64,000 bases of DNA from Siphonodentalium dalli (lineage: Eukaryota > Mollusca > Scaphopoda > Gadilida > Siphonodentaliidae), in the NCBI GenBank assembly GCA_032622095.1, contig CP136064.1, positions 146,324,864 through 146,388,863 of the forward strand, written 5' to 3'. The translations under genes and the position numbers were made by a program. A model generated the notes under the pieces. That model did no database searches and was not told where the DNA came from. It saw nothing but the letters and a program-made list of their open reading frames with translations. Each line of letters starts with the position of its first letter. The first letter of the stretch is position 1. Shown piece after piece: positions 1-11,506 of this stretch.

Positions 1-2132
1 ACAATGACATCACAAATCACGGCACGCGACCCCCACGTGACGCCAAAATTAGGATACATGTTCCTGGACCCCTCACTGAGTGATCGGCCAATATTGAATA
101 CATGTTACTATGGACAAAACATTTAATTATATAGAATCATTCGCTGATAACAAGTGCATGAAGTGGGAAACGGATATATCTGTTTCCCGTCCTGTAGGTA
201 ATGTTTTGGGAAAGGGATATATCTGTTTCATGTCCTAAACGAGTTAACAGAGTTATGGCCCTTTATAGTTCAAGTAACTGCTAATGTAATTAATACCTGT
301 TTGCCTGGTTTGCCACTGAATTTGAAGAGAAAATCTCACCACAGAGAACATGCGAATTATTTGGTTTGAGTTATTTTTAGCTGGACACTAGATACTCTCT
401 GTGTGCAGTCAGATATAGTTTCATCAAAAGAAAACAATCAGTAGCACATGCCTTTTCAGGATCATCCAATACTGACATCTGACAAGGGTACATCTGCCCG
501 ATACAAAGGATTTTTTTTAGAACATGCTCATAGCCTAACATAAACAACGTAAACTGTTGCTCTGTATAGGGCACATGTAGCTGAAATTTGGCAACATTTC
601 TTTTAAACTGATAATAATTAGCCAGTACAGCACCATGGACAGAGGGGCACCTGGACATTTCTTTAAATTTATATAAATTATCTTCATGGAGCTATGATAA
701 CCATGTGTCCTCAAAATCTTAGTCTAACCAACTAGAATGATTTATACATCTCTATGTTAACCCAATTGTCATCTTTTATTTATACGAACTAATGTGTTTA
801 TGGTGTTCATCTTTTGCTCCCAATAAAAATATTTAAAACCAACAAACAAATTAAAGTCAAATCCAACCACGTTGACTGTACGATTTAAAACATTATAACG
901 TCCGAAGTACCTGCAGTTGTATATAAATAAAAACTTTTTGGTGGGACGAATTAATCGTGGTTAAACAAAATGACAATCACTCCCACAATGTACCGAGCCA
1001 CTACTTATATTCCATGTATAAGAATGACGTTTTGTTATGCCATTTATAGTTATACATTTTATGAGAATACGTGCGACAATTTGGGAAAGGGTATTCTCTA
1101 TTCCTACCAAATGTCCACATCAGAGGGTTTCACATCACTGCATGTAACCTTGGCAATGATGGTAACCCTGCTAGTGCTGTTATAAAATTCATATATTTTT
1201 AGATCCAAATAAAAAATATAAAAAAAGAAAAGAATTTAACCTTTTATATGAAAATAACACCTATATTTCAACCCTATATGAGAGATTGTTTTCACATTTA
1301 TTCCTTATATGCGCTTAAGCACAAATATTTGCAGACAATTGCAAATAAATTAATTATTTGTGCTTTAATAAGTGCAAATTATTTGCGCTTTTGCACAAAT
1401 CATTATCAGTTGTTTCTGACAGGGTTACTATTTGCACTTAAGCACCAATCATTTGCGCTAAATATGTTTCCATATCTGGGTAAACCCCCTTGGGTCAATG
1501 GGTTGAGCCACTCATTCATGTGGTGATTGGAATATCATCTAATTTGCTAATTTCGCTAATGTGCAACTCCTTTATTTGCGCTTAAGTGTAATTCCTTTAT
1601 TGAGCATTTAACCCTTTCATGACAGGAGTTGTGCTGGTGCAGCATTAAAGACACTGTGCTTGTGCATTATCTTCTACATGTATTCCACAGGGAGCCAAAT
1701 ATATATAAGAGAATGCACTGGCTTACAAGGTCAATGCAAATATTGTTTGGCCAATGTTATTGCATTGGCACAATGTTTTCGCAAATTTTCAGGAAGCTCC
1801 AGTCATGAAAGAGTTAAAGCGCAATTCCTTTATTTACGCTTATTATAAAGCTCTATTAACATTAAAATTATAATTCAAACTTATTTATCAGAAAAATAGT
1901 TAAAAATAAGGCCAAATAAATATAAATTCTTTGTTCTTATGACCTCCCTAGCCACTGAAATTTTCTTTTAGAAAGCCTCGTCGAACATTATTTCTGCTAA
2001 AAATATTGGATTGGAACAAGGAGTTTTTTTTCTTTTTTCTGGAGTTTGTTTTCCAGATTTTGAGAAGGAAAAAAAGATACAGCCTCCCTCCCTCATCTAA
2101 AAATTGATAATTTATTTTAATGGCATCAGTAT
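1..2132. other. Unannotated flank, no supported gene
   Basis: No coding region, RNA gene or transposon end is recognised here. The open frames (for example 377-658 on the minus strand, 93 codons) are no longer than expected by chance at this base composition and show no known motif. The right border is set by the first Helitron 5' end. Confidence 0.5.
1310..1845. repeat. Cluster of degenerate short palindromes
   Basis: Variants of a near-palindrome of the form ATTTGCGCTTAAGCACAAAT recur around 1312-1330, 1367-1400, 1430-1460, 1570-1590 and 1812-1845, in both orientations, separated by tens of bases. This is seen directly. It may be a decayed minisatellite. No function is inferred. Confidence 0.5.
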
Positions 2133-3265
2133 TCTTACTATATATTTTGAGACTTCCGTATATATATATATGTGTGTATATATGTGTGTATGTGGGTACT
2201 TCATAGAATCGAAAAAAGCTACGCGGATTGAGCTCAAACTTCCTATCTAAGGGTAAAATCCCACGGACACCGTCGGCGTCGCATTTTGGATAAGTTCAGA
2301 GCACCCGTTCTCCACTCTCAGTCACAAAAAAACGGCACCGCGGTGGTTAATCAAGTGATAATTTAATGAGCGTTGTATATGACGCGTCGCTATAAAAGAG
2401 CGTTTGTTTACAATTCAACGCAACGTTATCGCTCGAAATTTAGCATCGAAAAATTTAATTTATTTTATGAAAAACATAATTACGTGCTGGACTCTGTCAT
2501 TTTAAGAATACGTAAGTATTATACACATACACACCAAGTCTCAGCTTACAATTTTGAAAAATAAGAGTTTTATCGACATAAATCGATTTTAATGGGAAAT
2601 CCTCTGTTCAAATTTAGCATAGAAAAAATTTAATTTCTTCCATCTAAAACATAATTTCGTGTTGGACTCTGTCATTTTAAGAATATATAAGTATTACACG
2701 CAGTCACACGAAGTCTCAGCTTGAAATTATGAAAAATAAGAGTTTTATCAACATAAATCGATTTGAATGCGAAATCATGTGTTAATAAATTTTGGGGCTC
2801 AGCTGTTCTTTGTGTTTTCTAAGCTGCTTCATATTGGGCGCCAGGGTTATTATTTTCGATACGCTGTTAAAAATTCTATGGAAGCAAAATGGTCAACTCG
2901 GGACGGGTCAACCGATTGAGCCCAAACTTGCTACCTATGGGCACATTTGTCCCGAAAGTGTCACGGATGTGTCAAATCGTGACCCCGATGTGACATTGAC
3001 CTTCAAACTGGTCAATTCAATGTCAAATTGGGTAAAACTGGCGGATTTCTGTACTTTTGTCCGGCGAGTGTTTTGGACGGGTCAAATCATGACCACGACC
3101 TTACCTTGACCTACAAATTGTCAATTCAAGGTCAAATCGGGTAAGACTTGCTGATTTCGACGAAATTTGGTACAAATGCAGCACAAGTGTCTCGGAACCT
3201 GTTGCAAATGCTTTTTCTGACAAAGCCATGGGACGAATGCCGCCAGTGGCGGGCTAACCTGCTAG
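2133..3265 (+). mobile_element. Non-autonomous Helitron, family A (copy 1)
   Basis: The 5' end is TCTTACTATATATTTTGAG, followed by a TA/TG microsatellite. The 3' end is the hairpin CCGCCAGTGGCGG, then GCTAACCTG and CTAG. This architecture (5' TC, 3' hairpin then CTRR, no inverted terminal repeats) is that of Helitrons. There is no Rep/helicase ORF. The copy holds two internal near-repeats (2415-2580 and 2600-2790) and a block at 2985-3145 with GACCTTGACC motifs. It is the first unit of a head-to-tail chain. Confidence 0.75.
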
Positions 3266-4672
3266 TCTATACTATATATTTTGAGAACTCCGTATATATA
3301 TATGTGTGTGGGTACTTCATAGAATCCAAAACGCGTGTACAGATTGAGCTCAAATTTCGTATATAAGTGTAAAATCCCACCGACACCGCCGTGGTCGCAT
3401 TTTGGAGAAGCTCAGAGCACCCTTTATCCACTCCCAAATCACCGCAAAGGCACGGCGGGGGTTAATCAAGGGATTATTTAATGAGCGTTTGTTTTTTGAC
3501 GCATTGCTATAAAGAGCGTCTGTTTCACATTCAACGGTATTAGCATCTATACGGGAAAATTGAGTGCATTTCCTATGCGGGGAGATTTATTGGATGCCAT
3601 ACTCTTACAACATCATTGTTATAGTGTGTATGACACTTAGGTCAGGGCTTATGGGGTGGTAGTTATAGGCATAATGCTTCTCAGAAATCCCGGTTACAAA
3701 CCAACACTCACAATTTCGTATCGCAATCGACACTTCGGGGTTAATAGCGTTGATATATAAAGAGCGTTGGTTTTCCGCAGTGTCTATATAAAGAGCGTCG
3801 TTTTCGCTATCTACTTATCTGTATGACGGGCAATTCAATGCAATGTTATCGCTCGAAATATTATGCAGAGAGAGAAGCGTTTGTTTTCAATGCAATACCG
3901 GATTCGACATCAAGCGTGAACGTTATCGCTCGAAATAGCTCGAAATATTATGCAGAGAGATTGCCTGTCGTTCCTAGGAACGAGGGACATGTTTACAATT
4001 CAACAAAACGTTACGGGATTCAACAAAACGTTATCGCTCGAAATGTTTAGGACGGGTACCATGAATTAACTCATTGAAAGTCGTTTCTAGGAAGGGGGAT
4101 TTCATTGACCCGCTCGAAATAGCTCGAAATATTATGCAGAGAGATTTCACGACGGGATTCAACAAAACGTTATCGCTCGAAATGTTTAGGACGGGTACCA
4201 TGAATGAACTCATTGAAAGTCGTTCCTAGGAAGGGGGATTCATCCGATTTTTCCACAGAAACAAAAAAAATTTAACAATAAAAAAAACAATTAAATTATA
4301 AAAAAGAATTAAATATTAAAAAATTTAAAAAATACATAAATTAAATTTAAAAAACATTAAATTAATATTAAAATTTAAAAAATATATAAATAAAAACAAA
4401 ATAATTAAAAAAAGTCATCTTTCTGTTATGTTTCGGAAAAAATTCAGAAAACAAATATATTGCATTTAAAAAACATTAAAATAATATTAAAATGTCATGT
4501 TAAAATTAAAAAAAATATATAAATAAAAACAAAATAATTAAAAAAAATGTCATGTTTCTCTTATGTTTCGGAAAAAATTCAGAAAAAAATATATTACATT
4601 TAAAAAACATTAAAATAATATTAAAATGTCATGTTTCGGACAAACGGCGCCGGTGGCGGGCTAACCTGCTAG
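3266..4672 (+). mobile_element. Non-autonomous Helitron, family A (copy 2)
   Basis: It starts directly after the CTAG of copy 1 and ends with a GCCGGTGGCGGGC hairpin and CTAG at 4669-4672. The middle (3823-4210) is a degenerate minisatellite of CGCTCGAAATATTATGCAG units. The last 400 bp are almost pure A/T (4255-4635) with direct repeats. Confidence 0.75.
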
Positions 4673-5904
4673 TCTACAATATATTTTGAGAACTACGTAT
4701 ATATATATGTATATATGTGTGTGGGTACTTCATAGAATCGAAAACGGCTGCGCGAATCGAGCTCAAATTTCGTATATAAGGGTAAAAACCCACGGACACC
4801 GTTGGCGTCGCGTTTTGGAGAAGCTCAGAGCACCCGTTTTCCACTCTCAGTCACAAAAAACGGCACTGCGGTGGTTAATCAAGTGATAATTTAATGAGGG
4901 TTGTATATGACCCATCGCTATAAAAGGGCGTTTGTTTACAATTCAACGCAACGTTATCGCTCGAAATTTAGCATCGAAAAAATTAATTTCTTTTATCAAA
5001 AACATAATTACGTGCTGGACTGTCATTTGAAGAATATGTAAGTATTATACACATACACACCAAGTCTCAGCTTAAAATTTTGAAAAATAAGAGTTTTATC
5101 GACATAAATCGATTTTAATGGGAAATCCTATGTTAAAATTTAGCATCGAAAAAATTTAATTTCTTCCATCTAAAACATAATTACGTGTTGGACTCTGTCT
5201 TTTCACGAATATATCAGTATTACACGCAGTCACACGAAGTCTCAGCTTGAAATTTTGAAAAATAAGAGTTTTATCGACATAAATCGATTTGAAAGCGAAA
5301 TCATGTGTTAATAAATTTTGGGGCTCAGCTGTTCTTTGTGTTTTCTAAGCTGCTTCATATTGGGCCCCAGGGTTGTTATTTTCGATAACTCGGGACGGGT
5401 CAACCGATTGAGCCTAAACTTGCTACCTATGGGTACATTTGTCCCGAAAGTGTCACGGACGGGTCAAATCGTCACCCCGATGTGACATTGACCTTCAAAC
5501 TGGTCAATTCAAGGTCAAATTGGGTAAAACTGGCGGATTTCTGTACTTTTGTCCGGGGAGTGTTTTGGACGGGTCAAATCATGACCACGACCTGACCTTG
5601 ACCTACAAAATTGTCAATACAATGTCAAATCGGGTAAAACTGGCGGGTTTCTGTACTTTTGTCCGGGGAGTGTTTTGGACGGGTCAAATCATGACCACGA
5701 CCTGACCTACAAAATTGTCAATTCAAGGTCAAATCGGGTAAAACTTGCTGATTTCGACGAAATTTGGTACAAATGCAGCACAAGTGTCTCGGAACCTGTT
5801 GCAATTGCTTTTTTCGAACAAAGCCATGGGACGAATGCCTCATTGAAAAGCAAAAAAATGTCATGTTTCGGACAAACGCCGCCAGTGGCGGGCTAACATG
5901 CTAG
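4673..5904 (+). mobile_element. Non-autonomous Helitron, family A (copy 3)
   Basis: Closest relative of copy 1, with the same order of internal blocks. It differs by a duplication of the GACCTTGACC block (5490-5730 contains two near-identical units of about 115 bp). The 3' end reads GGCGGGCTAACATGCTAG, one base off the usual tail. Confidence 0.75.
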
Positions 5905-6527
5905 TCTAAACTATATATTTTGAGAACTCCGTATATATATATATGTGTGTGTGTGTGTACTTCATAGAATCCAAAACGCGTGTAAAGATTGAGCTCAAAC
6001 TTCCTATGTAAGTGTCAAATCCCACCGACACGACCGTGGTCGCGTTTTAGAGAAGCTCAGAGCACCCGTTCTCCAATCTCAAATCACCGCAAAGGCACGG
6101 CGTGGGTTAATCAAGTCATTATTTAATGAGCGTTTGTTTTTGACGCATCTCTATAAAGAGCGTCTGTTTCCCATTCAACGTTATTGGCATCTGCATAGTT
6201 ATACGGGAACATTGAGTGCTTGCCTATGCGGGGAGATTTATTGGAGCTCTTACAACATCATTGTTATAGTATGTATGACACTTAGGTCAGGGCTTAGGGG
6301 GGGGGGGTAGTTATAGGCATAATGCTTCTCAGAAATCCCGGTTACAAACCAACACTCACAATTTCGTATTTACGCAAACGTTATCGCTCGAAATTTATTC
6401 CCTGCGAGCACGGATGGCGCGCTTTGTTTTTACAGTCGGTATATACCGAAATCATCCCAGATAATCACGAATATAGCATCAGATTTCTCCCCAGATATAC
6501 CGTTATAAAGCTACTGGAATCTGCCAA
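5905..6527 (+). mobile_element. Helitron family A, 5' portion (copy 4)
   Basis: It has a normal A 5' end but no 3' hairpin of its own. It runs to CTGGAATCTGCCAA, where the next Helitron 5' end begins. The same left flank precedes Helitron starts at 9437, 26642 and 32659, so this is a recurrent composite. Confidence 0.65.
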
Positions 6528-7266
6528 TCTACTATATAATTTGAGACTTCCGTATATATATATGTATGTGTGTATATATGTGGGTACTTCATAGAATCGA
6601 AAACCCGTGTAGGAACGGGCATCCCCACGGCAATGTCGGCTTATAAGACATCTTTACTACACATGACAGCCGATGGACAATTGGTCTCTATATATGTACC
6701 AAAATTACGCCGCGTTGGTGACTGGGAAATTCCAGGGAATGCCGATTGAGCTCAAACTTGCTACCTACGGGAAGTGTCATATATACGAGTGTGTCCTTTA
6801 TAGACTCGAACCGATTGAGCTCAAACTTGCTAAATATTTACTGGGAAATTCCAGGGAATGCCGATTGAGCTCAAACTTGCTACCTACGGGAAGTGTCATA
6901 TATGTGTGTGTGTCCTTTATAGACTCGAACCGATTGAGCTCAAACTTGCTAAATACGGGAAGTGTCATGGACCGGTTCATTGAAAAACCAAAAAAAAATC
7001 AAAATTAAAAAGGCACAATTAACTCATTGAAAAAACTAAAAAAAACTGGTAAAATTTAAAAACAAAAATTAAATTAAAAAATTAACTCATTGAAAAACAA
7101 AATAATTAACTCATTGAAAAACAAAAAATTCAATTAAAATTGTCATGTTTCTGACTATTGCCGAAATTTGCTGCAAATGCAGCACAAGTGTCTCGGAACC
7201 TGTTGCAATTGCTTTTTCGAACAAAGCCATGGGACGAATGCCGCCAGTGGCGGGCTAACCTGCTAG
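6528..7266 (+). mobile_element. Helitron family A, subtype with TATAATTTGAG start (copy 5)
   Basis: The 5' end TCTACTATATAATTTGAG sits after an A, as in canonical A/T insertion. The body has two tandem units carrying GGGAAATTCCAGGGAATGCC and TTGAGCTCAAACTTGCTA, then an AACTCATTGAAAAAC-rich tail. The 3' end is CCGCCAGTGGCGG hairpin plus CTAG. Confidence 0.75.
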
Positions 7267-8133
7267 TCTATCTATACTATATATTTTGAGACTTCGTATA
7301 TATATATATATATATATGTGTGTACTTCATAGAATCGAAAACGGTTCGCTCGATTGAGTTCAAACTTCCCATCTAAATGTAAAAACACACGGGAATCGTC
7401 GTCGCGGCGTTTTGGAGAAGCTCAGAGCACGCGTTCTCCACTCTCAAAATCACCGCAAAGGCACGGCGGGGGTTAATCGCGTTGATAGTTAAAGGGCGTC
7501 AGTTTTCTGAAGTGTCTATATAAAGAGCGTCGTTTTCGCTATCTACTTATCTGTATGACGGGCAATTCAATGCAATATTATCGCGTTTGTTTTCAATGCA
7601 ATACCGGATTCGACATCAAGCGTGAATGCTTATGTGAGTCGTTTCCGGGAATCAGTGTTAAAAAAAAAGGAAAACAAAGAATGCGTTGTCTGTCGTTCCT
7701 AGGAAGGGGGGGGGATTTCATCGAGTTCTATTGACCATCTCGTAAGGGTGGACAACCTCTGTCAGGGGCTGCTCAATGGCCACGGGGAGTTAAATAACGG
7801 GGAAGTTTAGGACGGGTACCATGAATTAACTCATTGAAAAACAAAGAATGCGTTGTCTGTCGTTCCTAGGAAGGGGGGATTTTTCATTAAAAAAAAAAAA
7901 TTAAATTATAAAAAAGAATTAAATTAAGTTAATAATTAAATAAATATTAAAAAATTCAAAAAAACATAAATTAAATTTAAAAAACATTTAATTAATATTA
8001 AAAACATAAATTAAATTTAAAAAACATTAAATTAATATTAAAATATATTTTTAAAAATATAAATAAAAAAAAAATAATTAAAAACAATGTCATGTTTCGA
8101 ACAAACGCCGCCGGTGGCGGGCTAACCTGCTAG
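7267..8133 (+). mobile_element. Non-autonomous Helitron, family A (copy 6)
   Basis: It starts TCTATCTATACTATATATT, with one extra TCTA compared with most copies. It is nearly identical to copy 7 along its whole length, including the GTCGTTCCTAGGAAGG blocks and the A/T tail, so the pair is a recent tandem duplication. Confidence 0.8.
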
Positions 8134-8975
8134 TCTATACTATATATTTTGAGACTTCGTATATATATATATATATATATGTGTACTTCATAGAATCGAA
8201 AACGGTTCGCTCGATTGAGTTCAAACTTCCCATCTAAATGTAAAAACACACGGGAATCGTCGTCGCGGCGTTTTGGAGAAGCTCAGAGCACGCGTTCTCC
8301 ACTCTCAAAATCACCGCAAATGCACGACGGGGGTTAATCGCGTTGATAGTTAAAGAGCGTCAGTTTTCCGAAGTGTCTATATAAAGAGCGTCGTTTTCGC
8401 TATCTACTTATCTGTATGACGGGCAATTCAATGCAATGTTATCGCGTTTGTTTTCAATGCAATACCGGATTCGACATCAAGCGTGAATGCTTATGTGAGT
8501 CGTTTCCGGGAATCAGTGTTAAAAAAAAGGAAAACAAAGAATGCGTTGTCTGTCGTTCCTAGGAAGGTGGGGATTTCATCGAGTTCTATTAACCATCTCG
8601 TAAGGGTGGACAACCTCTGTCAGGGGCTGCTCAATGGCCACGGGGAGGTAAATAACGGGGAAGTTTAGGACGGGTACCATGAATTAACTCATTGAAAAAC
8701 AAAGAATGCGTTGTCTGTCGTTCCTAGGAAGGGGGGATTTTTCATAAAAAAAAACAATTAAATTATAAAAAAGAATTAAATTAAATTAATAATTAAATAA
8801 ATATTAAACAATTCAAAAAAACATAAATTAAATTTAAAAAACATTAAATTAATATTAAAAACATAAATTAAATTTAATATTAAAATATATTTAAAAAAAT
8901 ATAAATAAAAACAAAATAATTTTAAAAAATGTCATGTTTCGAACAAACGCCGCCGGTGGCGGGCTAACCTGCTAG
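8134..8975 (+). mobile_element. Non-autonomous Helitron, family A (copy 7)
   Basis: Tandem sister of copy 6, differing by a few substitutions and by microsatellite and A-tract lengths. Ends: TCTATACTATATATTTTGAG, and GCCGGTGGCGGGC hairpin plus CTAG at 8972-8975. Confidence 0.8.
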
Positions 8976-9436
8976 TCTATACTATATATTTTGAGACTTC
9001 GTATATATATATGTACTTCATAGAATCGAAAACGGTTCGCTCGATTGAGTTCAAACTTCCCATCTAAATGTAAAAACACACGGGAATCGTCGTCACGGCG
9101 TTTTGGAGAAGCTCAGAGCACGTGTTCTCCACTCTTAAAATCACCGCAAAGGCACGGCGGGGGTTAATCAAGTGATTATTTAATGAGCGTTTGTTTTTTA
9201 CGCATCGCTATAAAGAGCGTCTGTTTGCCATTCAACGTTATTTGCATCTGCAGAGAGATATACGGAACATACATTAAATTTAAAAAACATTTGTTTCTGA
9301 CCAACCCTGCGAGCACGGATGGCGCGCTTTGTTTTTACAGTATATAGTTATATACCGAAATCATCCCAGATAATCACGAATATAGCATCAGATTTCTCCC
9401 CAGATATACCGTTATAAAGCTACTGGAATCTGCCAA
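8976..9436 (+). mobile_element. Helitron family A, 5' portion (copy 8)
   Basis: The 5' half matches copies 6 and 7. The rest switches to the same CTGGAATCTGCCAA segment that ends copy 4. It has no 3' hairpin. Confidence 0.65.
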
Positions 9437-9459
9437 TCTACTATATAATTTGAGACTCC

Positions 9460-9543
<84 letters not shown>

Positions 9544-10140
9544 ATGTGTGTATATATGTGGGTACTTCATAGAATCGAAAACGCGTGTAGGAACGGGCAT
9601 CCCCACGGCAATGTCGGCTTATAAGACATCTTTACTACACATGACAGCCGATGGATAATTGGTCTCTATATATGTACCAAAATTACGCCGCGTTGGTGAC
9701 TGGGAAATTCCAGGGAATGCCGATTGAGCTCAAACTTGCTACCTACGGGAAGTGTCATATATATGAGTGTGTCCTTTATAGACTCGAACCGATTGAGCTC
9801 AAACTTCTAAATATTGACTGGGAAATTCCAGGGAATGCCGATTGAGCTCAAACTTGCTACCTACGGGAAGTGTCATATATGTGTGTGTCCTTTATAGACT
9901 CGAACCGACTGAGCTCAAACTTGCTAAATACGGGAAGTGTCATGGACGGGTTCATTGAAAAACAAAAAAAATCGGGTAAAATTGAAAAACAAAATTAAAA
10001 AGGCACAATTAATTAAAAAATTAAAAAGGCACAATTAACTCATTGAAAAACAAAAAAAATAACTCATTGAAAAACAAAAAATTAAATTAAAAATTGTCAT
10101 GTTTCTGACTATTGCCGCCAGTGGCGGGCTAACCTGCTAG
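9437..10140 (+). mobile_element. Helitron family A, TATAATTTGAG subtype (copy 9)
   Basis: Paralogue of copy 5 at the equivalent junction. It carries an expanded TA microsatellite directly inside the 5' end (about 9460-9527), followed by a TG tract. The 3' end CTAG at 10137-10140 closes the first head-to-tail array. Confidence 0.8.
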
Positions 10141-11480
10141 TTTAATAAATAAACGCTCTTCGTGAAATTTTATGTTTTGTATATCAACTGACCATTGCAG
10201 CAATTAAATATGCAGATGGATATGAGATGTACACAGCTCTGCACTTGCAAAGCTGGTTGCGAGAATGTCTAAGTGACTGTCTCGGACATTAAATACAGTC
10301 GATTTGATAAATCAGTCGATTTATGGCAAAAAAGAATCATATTGCATTATGTGTCACACATATTTTGCAGAGGCTGCAAAATCCGTTTTCGGATCAAACT
10401 TCGTTTATATATACGTATATATACAGAGGGGACGAGAAGAAGCGCTTTAAGGACTTTGGACCCAGAGGAAGATTCACCTAATTTCTGAGCACTTGTGAAC
10501 ATTTTATAGTCTGCAATCACCTCGAGGTGACCATTTCCACCGACGGGCACAGAAGAGCTCGAAAGGTCACCGGGTCAAACCGGAAGTTGTAACATCAGCT
10601 GTCAACAATAACTTTGCAGCGTAGGACAGGACAGAGAACCAGTACATTCATTGGACTTCACTTGAAGTTCAGCGTAAATAAAACACACTCAAAACGAATA
10701 GTCAACATCTGTTTCTGTCTGTCTTCGGTGAAGATATATATCAGTACCCATTGTAATCTTTAAAGGGAAGTTACATTTTCATAGCAATCAACATTTCCAC
10801 AGTCATCTCAAAGTTGCACTTCAACATTAAAGTGACATTCCAAATTTAACCTGCTCTAACAACTGATTTCCTTCTGCGAAGGAAATTGCAGTCATTGTCA
10901 ATTCATTAAAGTCACACTTCAAATTGACACACGTCAATTCATCCACAATTCATTAAAGTGAGACTTCATGTTCATACACATAATTTCATAACAACCCAGA
11001 TAGCCACCCGACGTCGGCCCGACGTCGGCAGCGACGTCGGCCCAACGTCGACCGTTGACGTCGGGCCGACGATCGGCGTGGCCGTCGGCTATGACGTCGG
11101 TCTGCATGTGGTCGGCAGCCGACGTCATGCCGACCACCGTCGGGTCGATGTCATTTGCCGACGTCGGGTCGACGGTCGGCGTGGCCGTCGGCTATGACGT
11201 CGGCCCGACGTCGGCAGTCGACGTCGGCATATGGTCGGCAGCCGACGCCTTGCCTACCACCGTCGGTTCGATGTAATTTGCCGACGTCGGACCGTCGATC
11301 GGCATATGGTTGGCAGCCGACCACAGTCGTATCATAGTCTGGAACATTGCCGAGGAAGCTAATGAACACATAATGTTCTGTATAATATAGTGTATTCTTG
11401 TTTTAATATACATGAGGTGGAAATTGAAGGAATTATATGACTTGATGATGATGATGATTTAATGATATGGATGACGATGG
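10141..11480. other. Non-Helitron DNA between two Helitron 3' ends
   Basis: No gene is recognised. A segment at 10540-10790 with an AATAAA signal resembles the end of a retroelement, but no LTR pair or primer site was found. Short repeats of CATTAAAGTGACA type lie at 10820-10970. The CpG-rich satellite is listed separately. The segment is followed by an orphan Helitron 3' terminus. Confidence 0.5.
11006..11330. repeat. CpG-dense GACGTCGG satellite
   Basis: A GC-rich island in AT-rich surroundings, built of two and a half units of about 110-130 bp. Each unit carries several GACGTCGG or its complement CCGACGTC, and a shared core CGGCGTGGCCGTCGGCTATG. CGACGTCG and TGACGTCG contain the palindromic CRE core GACGTC. 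Frames through it give Ala/Asp/Val/Gly-rich nonsense on both strands, which is a property of the repeat and not a gene. Confidence 0.75.
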
Positions 11481-11506
11481 TGGCCGGTGGCGGGCTAACC
11501 TGCTAG
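11481..11506 (+). mobile_element. Orphan Helitron 3' terminus
   Basis: GGCCGGTGGCGGGCTAACC followed by TGCTAG is the family A 3' end, here without an A body upstream. It may be the remnant of a truncated copy or a second terminator used when replication read through the end of copy 9. Confidence 0.6.

Noticed and set aside
377-658. 93-codon minus-strand open frame
   Set aside because: Length is within chance expectation, no motif or splice signals were seen, and the neighbourhood is featureless.
10228-10795. Possible solo LTR
   Set aside because: AATAAA and a TG...CA-like frame are present, but no matching 5-bp duplication, primer site or second LTR could be found.
10933-11413. Overlapping Val/Gly/Asp-rich frames at the CpG satellite
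   Set aside because: Open in several frames on both strands at once, a consequence of a GC-rich repeat without stop triplets.
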